A stretch of DNA of 10,685 nt from an uncultured Oscillospiraceae bacterium. GTDB taxonomy: Bacteria > Bacillota > Clostridia > Oscillospirales > Acutalibacteraceae. The stretch's first letter is position 1, and each line of letters starts with the position of its first letter. Under the pieces are notes generated by a model, which ran no database searches, had not been told where the DNA came from, and worked only from the letters and a program-made list of their open reading frames with translations. The DNA is taken from NCBI GenBank assembly GCA_900552605.1, contig USAR01000034.1, positions 1 through 10,685 of the forward strand, written 5' to 3'. Shown here one piece after another: positions 6,224 through 10,685 of the stretch. The position numbers were made by a program, and so were the translations under genes.

Positions 6224-7051
6224 ATGGCAGACGAAAGACCTATCGGCGTTTTCGACTCGGGACTCGGCGGGTTAACCGTTGTGCGCGAGCTGATCAAGCA
6301 AATGCCGAATGAGGATATTATATATTTCGGCGACACGGGCAGAGTACCGTATGGTACAAAAAGCCGTGAGACAATTCGTAAATATACAAAACAGGATGAG
6401 AGCTTTCTGCTTTCAAAAGGTGTAAAGCTTATTGTTGCCGCTTGCGGTACCGTAAGCTCGGTTGCACCCGATATTGGGCAGCTGCTGCCCGTTCCTTTTA
6501 TGGAAGTGGTCACACACGCTGCGCTTCGTGCGGTTGAGGCTACAAAAAACGGCAAAATAGGCGTTATAGGAACACCCGCTACAATCACCAGTAATTCATA
6601 TAAAAAAATAATAGAAAAGACGCTTGCCGGCGCGGAGGTGTTTCAAAATGACTGCCCGCTTTTTGTGCCGCTTGTCGAGGCGGGTTGGATTGACCGTAAC
6701 GATCCCGTTACCATTGAAACCGCAAGGCGCTACTTGCTTCCTTTAAAAGAAAAGTGCGTTGATGTGTTGATTATGGGTTGTACTCATTACCCCGTTCTCA
6801 CCGATATTATTCGCGATGTTATGGGCGGTGGAGTTCAGCTTGTTAACACAGGTGAGTATACCGCAAAGGCGGTTAAAAAGTTTATATCAGAGCATTCGCT
6901 TGCTGCGGAAAGAGTGGGTAGCGGAAAGCGTACATATTACGTGAGCGACTGCCCTGAGTCTTTTTCGTCAACTGCGTCAATTCTAATGGGTAAGAATATA
7001 ACTGATTCGGTTGAACGTGTGTATATCGATAACATCAAGGAGCTTTTTTAA
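6224..7051 (+). CDS. murI: Glutamate racemase
   Basis: Converts L-glutamate to D-glutamate for peptidoglycan stem peptides, in the cytoplasm, by a cofactor-independent two-cysteine mechanism. The 275-residue length is typical. Visible hallmarks: PIGVFDSGLGGLTVVREL (6-23) with Asp11 and Ser12, DTGRVPYG (37-44), first catalytic Cys74 in VAACGTVSS, IGVIGTPATI (112-121), CPLFVPLVEAG (144-154) with Glu152, and second catalytic Cys186 with His188 in GCTHYP. The family motif after the first cysteine is usually Cys-Asn-Thr; here Asn is replaced by Gly75, a position that normally helps bind substrate. The gene has its own strong promoter and its TAA shares one base with the ATG of the next gene, suggesting translational coupling. 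The function call is firm at family level; aspartate racemase is a less likely alternative because of the murI-type CTHYP and FVEAG-like blocks. Confidence 0.93.
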   Translation: MADERPIGVFDSGLGGLTVVRELIKQMPNEDIIYFGDTGRVPYGTKSRETIRKYTKQDESFLLSKGVKLIVAACGTVSSVAPDIGQLLPVPFMEVVTHAALRAVEATKNGKIGVIGTPATITSNSYKKIIEKTLAGAEVFQNDCPLFVPLVEAGWIDRNDPVTIETARRYLLPLKEKCVDVLIMGCTHYPVLTDIIRDVMGGGVQLVNTGEYTAKAVKKFISEHSLAAERVGSGKRTYYVSDCPESFSSTASILMGKNITDSVERVYIDNIKELF

Positions 7052-7473
7052 TGAAAAAGGTAATGCTTAGTATAAACGGTGAACAGGATTGCGGCGGTGT
7101 TAAAAATGTAACACAATTTGCCTCTGTTGCCGAGTATTACGAAAACGACGGTGAAATCAGAATTATATACGATGACAGTGCCGAGCTGGGACTTGAAGGA
7201 GTTAAATCGACTCTTATAATCTCTGCCGACGGTATGGTTATAATGGAACGCGGCGGCGGTGAATACGGCAATATTGTTGTGGAGCAGGGGAGAAGGCACA
7301 TTTGTGAATACAACACGGAATACGGTCAGCTGATTCTCGGTATTTTCGGAAAGAGCGTTGAAAACCGTATTGAAAGCGGTGTCGGAAGCATAAGTATGAG
7401 CTATTCGATAGATGTTGACTCAGGATTTTTGAGTGATAACAGAATTGATATAAGACTCGAGGAGGAAGTTTAA
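7051..7473 (+). CDS. DUF1934 family protein (YwiB-like beta-barrel)
   Basis: A 140-residue protein of the DUF1934/YwiB family, small calycin-like beta-barrels of unknown role. Features seen: a start MKKVMLSINGEQD, a segment of alternating strand residues IRIIYDDSAELGLEGVKSTLII (with the conserved acidic-Gly-Leu turn), a MERGGGEYGNIVVEQG loop, and a C-terminal SISMSYSIDVDSGFLSDNRIDIRLEEE, characteristic of the family. No signal peptide or membrane segment, so cytoplasmic. The ribosome binding site AAGGAG (7038-7043) lies inside the end of murI and the start overlaps its stop by one base. argS begins 3 nt after the stop. The same neighbour order ywiB-argS is known in Bacillus, so the pairing with argS is conserved across distant Firmicutes, hinting at a translation-related role; this is inference. 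Confidence 0.82.
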   Translation: MKKVMLSINGEQDCGGVKNVTQFASVAEYYENDGEIRIIYDDSAELGLEGVKSTLIISADGMVIMERGGGEYGNIVVEQGRRHICEYNTEYGQLILGIFGKSVENRIESGVGSISMSYSIDVDSGFLSDNRIDIRLEEEV

Positions 7474-7476
7474 AAG

Positions 7477-9216
7477 ATGTCAATAATAGTTCGGAACACA
7501 AAGAATGATATAAAAGAAGCAATTTTAAATGCGGCAGGAAGAGCAGTTGCAAACGGAGAATTCAGCGCCGTTGCATTGCCTGCATTTACAGTTGAAGAGC
7601 CGGCCGACCATTCCCACGGTGATTTTGCCGTGAACGCTGCAATGGCATGGGCAAGGGCGCTTAAAAGTGCGCCGCGCAAAATTGCCGAAGCTGTGGTTAA
7701 ATATTGTGACTTTTCCGGAACGCTTATAGATAAGGTTGAAATTGCAGGGCCAGGTTTTTTAAATTTTTTTGTGCGCGATGAATATTATGCAGCCGTTCTT
7801 AAGGATGTTGAAGCTTGCAATGAAAACTACGGCAATTCCGATGTAGGCAAGGGTAAAAAGGTTATGGTTGAATTTGTTTCGGCAAACCCAACCGGGCCTA
7901 TGCATATCGGTAACGCAAGAGGCGGTGCTTTAGGTGATACCTTGGCTGCGGTGCTGAAAAAAGCCGGCTATGATGTAACGCGTGAGTTCTACGTTAACGA
8001 TGCCGGCAACCAGATCAACAAGTTTGCACTTTCGCTTGAAGCAAGGTATCTTGAGATTTTCGATTCCTCGTTTCCTTTCCCTGAAGACGGATATCACGGA
8101 GCTGATATAACAGAACGAGCAAAGGAATTTGCGGATATCAATGGTGATAAGTTTGTTTCCGTTTCTGTCGAAGAGCGCAGAAAAGCCCTTGTCGATTATG
8201 CATTGCCGCTTAATATCGCCGCGCTTAAAACCGACCTTGAGGCATATCGCATTAACTATGATGTGTGGTTCAGAGAATCATCGCTTTATGCCGACGGTAC
8301 TCTTAAGAAGGTTATTGAAATGATGAAGGAGAGGGGACTTACTTACGAAAAAGAGGGCGCACTGTGGTATAAAAACGCTGAATTCACAGCAGCTTTGCTT
8401 AAAAAGCAGGGCAAGAGTGACGCTGATATCGAAAAGCTTGAGCTTAAAGACGATGTGCTGATTCGTGCAAACGGTAATCCAACATATTTTGCAGCAGATA
8501 TTGCTTACCATTACAACAAATTTGCAATACGTAAATTTGATACCGTAATAAATGTTTGGGGTGCGGACCACCACGGCCACGTTGCAAGACTTAAGGGAGC
8601 AATGGATGCAATAGGACTTTCCGGAGATAAGCTTGACATTGTACTGATGCAGCTTGTGCGATTAGTGCGCGGAGGTGAGGTTGTTAAGGTTTCAAAGAGG
8701 ACAGGTAAATCTATAACCCTTAAAACGCTGCTCGACGAAGTGCCGATTGATGCAGCACGGTTTATTTTTAATTCAAAAGAACCGTCAACCCACTTGGAGT
8801 TTGATCTCGACCTTGCTGTGCAGGAGAGCAGCCAAAATCCCGTTTACTATGTGCAATATGCTCATGCGAGAATCTGCAGTATTTTGCGCGCACTTAAAAA
8901 CGACGGTATTGAGCCGAGAGAATGTAAAAATGATGAGCTTTGTCTGCTTTCAACCGATGAAGAAAAAGCTCTTATTCGCCATATCGCAGCGCTGACAGGC
9001 GAGATTGAAGCCGCTGCAAAATCCTATGATTCAGCAAGAATTACAAGGTATGTATTAGAGCTTGCAACACTTTTTCATAAGTTTTATAATTCATGCCGTG
9101 TTAAGGGCGTGGAGGAGCCGCTCATGCAGGCACGTATAGCCCTTTGCAATGCAACGGCATCGGTGATACGTGTTGTGCTTTCAATGCTTAAGATCGACGC
9201 ACCTGAGGCAATGTAA
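7477..9216 (+). CDS. argS: Arginyl-tRNA synthetase
   Basis: Charges tRNA-Arg with arginine, a class I aminoacyl-tRNA synthetase of 579 residues, normal for bacterial ArgRS. The N-terminal Add-1 tRNA-recognition domain (about 1-115) contains DHSHGDFAVNAA and GPGFLNFFV. The Rossmann catalytic core has SANPTGPMHIGNARGGALGD with the HIGH-type signature as HIGN (143-146), then FYVNDAGNQI. VWGADHHGHVARLKGAM leads to the KMSKS-type loop KVSKRTGKS (from Lys404). The C-terminal DALR anticodon-binding domain begins around NPVYYVQYAHARICSILRAL. A strong AGGAGGA (7460-7466) inside the end of the previous gene precedes the ATG by 10 nt. It is the last gene of the murI unit and is followed by a long hairpin terminator. 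HIGN and VSKR are tolerated variants in this family, so activity is expected. Confidence 0.96.
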   Translation: MSIIVRNTKNDIKEAILNAAGRAVANGEFSAVALPAFTVEEPADHSHGDFAVNAAMAWARALKSAPRKIAEAVVKYCDFSGTLIDKVEIAGPGFLNFFVRDEYYAAVLKDVEACNENYGNSDVGKGKKVMVEFVSANPTGPMHIGNARGGALGDTLAAVLKKAGYDVTREFYVNDAGNQINKFALSLEARYLEIFDSSFPFPEDGYHGADITERAKEFADINGDKFVSVSVEERRKALVDYALPLNIAALKTDLEAYRINYDVWFRESSLYADGTLKKVIEMMKERGLTYEKEGALWYKNAEFTAALLKKQGKSDADIEKLELKDDVLIRANGNPTYFAADIAYHYNKFAIRKFDTVINVWGADHHGHVARLKGAMDAIGLSGDKLDIVLMQLVRLVRGGEVVKVSKRTGKSITLKTLLDEVPIDAARFIFNSKEPSTHLEFDLDLAVQESSQNPVYYVQYAHARICSILRALKNDGIEPRECKNDELCLLSTDEEKALIRHIAALTGEIEAAAKSYDSARITRYVLELATLFHKFYNSCRVKGVEEPLMQARIALCNATASVIRVVLSMLKIDAPEAM

Positions 9217-9243
9217 ATGCTTTTTATAGTTAAATTGCAGAAT

Positions 9244-9294
9244 AAACAAGAAGAGCTGTCAGACTTTCAAAAAATCTGATAGCTCTTTTTGTTT
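9244..9294 (+). terminator. Long hairpin terminator between argS and guaA, possibly bidirectional
   Basis: The arm at 9251-9263 (AAGAGCTGTCAGA) pairs with 9275-9287 (TCTGATAGCTCTT), 13 bp with a single G-U pair and an 11-nt loop, followed by TTTTTGTTT. Pairing can extend outward to 9244-9294 as A/T pairs with one more wobble. The opposite strand also gives a T-rich tail (CTTCTTGTTTATT), so the element can end both convergent transcripts. Confidence 0.85.
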
Positions 9295-9338
9295 ATAACA
9301 ATTAGAATAATAGCACCGCAGATGGGTTCAAGGTTGCG

Positions 9339-9362
9339 AAAAGCCCGTATTGACGGCACTTT
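9339..9362 (-). terminator. Possible weak terminator just after guaA
   Basis: Read on the minus strand, AAAGTGCCGT and ACGGGCTTT can pair around a CAAT loop with one bulged G and one U-G pair, starting about 14 nt beyond the guaA stop. The T tail after the stem is very short, so it may only be a minor hairpin; the stronger element at 9244-9294 lies beyond it. Confidence 0.3.
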
Positions 9363-9375
9363 CAAAGTTGTGCAA

Positions 9376-10685
9376 TTATTCCCACTCAACGGTTCCCGGA
9401 GGTTTTGAGGTTATATCGTAAACAACGCGGTTAACGCCGTTTACCTCGTTGATTATGCGGTTGGAAACTTTGCCGAGAATATCGTAGGGAATTTTTGCCC
9501 AATCGGCTGTCATAAAGTCGTCGGTTGTGACGGCGCGAATTGCTATGAGCTGTTCGTATGTTCTGCCGTCACCCATAACGCCGACGGTTTTTACACCGGG
9601 GAGCACTGCGAAAAACTGGCTCATTTCCTTTTCGTATCCGCAGCGCGCCATTTCGTCACGTAAAACTGCGTCTGCTTCCTGCAAAAGCTTTACCTTTTCC
9701 TCTGTGATGTCACCTATAATGCGCACGCCGAGTCCCGGACCCGGAAATGGTTGACGCCACACAAGCTGTTTCGGTATTCCAAGCAACTCTCCGACCTTGC
9801 GAACCTCGTCTTTGAACAGATCTTTAAGCGGCTCGATAACGCCCTGAAATTTAATATCATCAGGCTGTTTTACCTGGTTATGATGCGTTTTAATGACTGC
9901 GGCGTCGCCTTTGCCGCTTTCAATTCTGTCAGGATAGATAGTACCTTGCGCAAAGAAACCTGTTGCGTAGTTTTCGCGAATTTTGTTCCAGAACACCCTG
10001 TAAAACTCTTCGCCGATTATATGTCGTTTTTTCTCTGGATCTACAACGCCCTTCAGCTTTTTATAAAACTCTTGTTGACAGTTTATTCTCACAAAATTCA
10101 TATCAAAAAGCTTTGTGAATGTCTCTTCAACAAAATCGCCTTCGTCCTTGCGCATAAGTCCTTGATCAACGAAAACACAGGTCAACCTCTTGCCGATGGC
10201 TCTGCTGATAAGCGCCGCTGCAACAGAGGAATCAACACCGCCTGAAAGACCGAGCACAACGTTGCCGTCGCCGACTTCGTTGCGTATTTCCTCAACCGTT
10301 TTTTCAATAAAACCTTCCATTTTCCAATCGCCGCTGCATTTGCAAACATTGCGAACGAAGCTGTCGATCATTCCCATACCGTATTCGGTATGGTTGACCT
10401 CCGGATGAAATTGAACGGCGTACAGCTTACGCTCTTTATTCTCCATTGCGGCAATAGGGCAATTTTCTGTATGAGCTGTTACTTTAAATCCGGACGGAGC
10501 CTCACTAATGTAATCTGTGTGGCTCATCCACGAAATAGCGGATTTCGGCATATTATTTATGCTGGAAAACAGGGGGGAGGTCAAATCGTAAAATGTTTCG
10601 GTTTTTCCGTATTCGGAATAAGGCGCTGTTGTTACTTTTCCGCCGAGAGTATAAGCCATCAGCTGGCAGCCGTAGCAAATACCGA
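9376..10685 (-). CDS. guaA: GMP synthase (glutamine-hydrolysing), 5' end beyond window
   Basis: Amidates XMP to GMP using ATP and glutamine, the last step of guanine nucleotide synthesis. About 435 residues are visible of the usual 510-515; the frame is open to the right edge, so the first 75 or so residues are missing. The visible part starts GICYGCQLMAYTLGGKV with the amidotransferase nucleophile Cys (10675-10677) and includes the His/Glu of the triad in AVQFHPEV. The ATP-pyrophosphatase P-loop LGLSGGVDSSVAAALI lies near 10230-10250, followed by VDQGLMRKDE. The C-terminal dimerisation domain has WRQPFPGPGLGVRIIGD and ends KPPGTVEWE, the standard terminus. In place of the common HHNVGGLP block it has THHNQVKQPDD. 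It runs toward argS, separated by 159 bp holding terminator hairpins. An internal ATG at 10659 is not the start, because the catalytic cysteine lies before it. Confidence 0.96.
   Translation of the reverse strand, partial: GICYGCQLMAYTLGGKVTTAPYSEYGKTETFYDLTSPLFSSINNMPKSAISWMSHTDYISEAPSGFKVTAHTENCPIAAMENKERKLYAVQFHPEVNHTEYGMGMIDSFVRNVCKCSGDWKMEGFIEKTVEEIRNEVGDGNVVLGLSGGVDSSVAAALISRAIGKRLTCVFVDQGLMRKDEGDFVEETFTKLFDMNFVRINCQQEFYKKLKGVVDPEKKRHIIGEEFYRVFWNKIRENYATGFFAQGTIYPDRIESGKGDAAVIKTHHNQVKQPDDIKFQGVIEPLKDLFKDEVRKVGELLGIPKQLVWRQPFPGPGLGVRIIGDITEEKVKLLQEADAVLRDEMARCGYEKEMSQFFAVLPGVKTVGVMGDGRTYEQLIAIRAVTTDDFMTADWAKIPYDILGKVSNRIINEVNGVNRVVYDITSKPPGTVEWE

Noticed and set aside
7903..7914. HIGN instead of HIGH in ArgRS as a sign of a defective enzyme
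   Set aside because: This position varies in bacterial ArgRS and the surrounding GPMHIGNARGGALGD block is intact, so it is normal family variation.
9751..10245. 164-codon open frame on the plus strand inside guaA
   Set aside because: Antisense to conserved GuaA motifs, with no recognisable domain; the composition looks like a reverse-frame shadow.

Overview
The window reads as a housekeeping stretch of a Firmicutes/Clostridia chromosome, most likely near Ruminococcaceae/Oscillospiraceae. Support: AT-leaning base composition by eye, strong GGAGG-type ribosome binding sites, sigma-A-type promoters, a MazF close to Bacillus EndoA, a PcrA-type helicase with the Firmicutes C-terminal RNA-polymerase-binding domain, and a DUF1934 (YwiB-like) gene just before argS as in Bacillus. 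The genus is inference. I see no phage, transposon, integrase, CRISPR array, tRNA or rRNA.

Layout, left to right: the 3' part of an NAD(P)-dependent malic enzyme gene (+); a dyad-rich 180-bp gap with an extended -10 promoter; a TIM-barrel sugar phosphate isomerase/epimerase (+) closed by an intrinsic terminator; a solitary mazF-type toxin gene (+) with no room for an antitoxin beside it; a promoter and a UvrD/PcrA helicase gene (+), followed after 65 bp by a membrane-anchored family 2 glycosyltransferase (+); a strong extended -10 promoter and a tight three-gene unit murI - DUF1934 - argS (+), ended by a long hairpin terminator; and, converging from the right, the 3' four-fifths or so of guaA (-), which runs off the window edge.

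The genes serve central functions: malate/pyruvate carbon flow, sugar isomerisation, RNA cleavage under stress, DNA repair and transcription-coupled helicase work, envelope glycan synthesis, D-glutamate for peptidoglycan, arginyl-tRNA charging and GMP synthesis. All complete coding regions appear intact, without frameshifts. I found no convincing new multi-gene system. The items most worth a second look are the operator-like palindromes in front of the isomerase gene, the orphan MazF, and family-motif departures in PcrA, MurI and GuaA.
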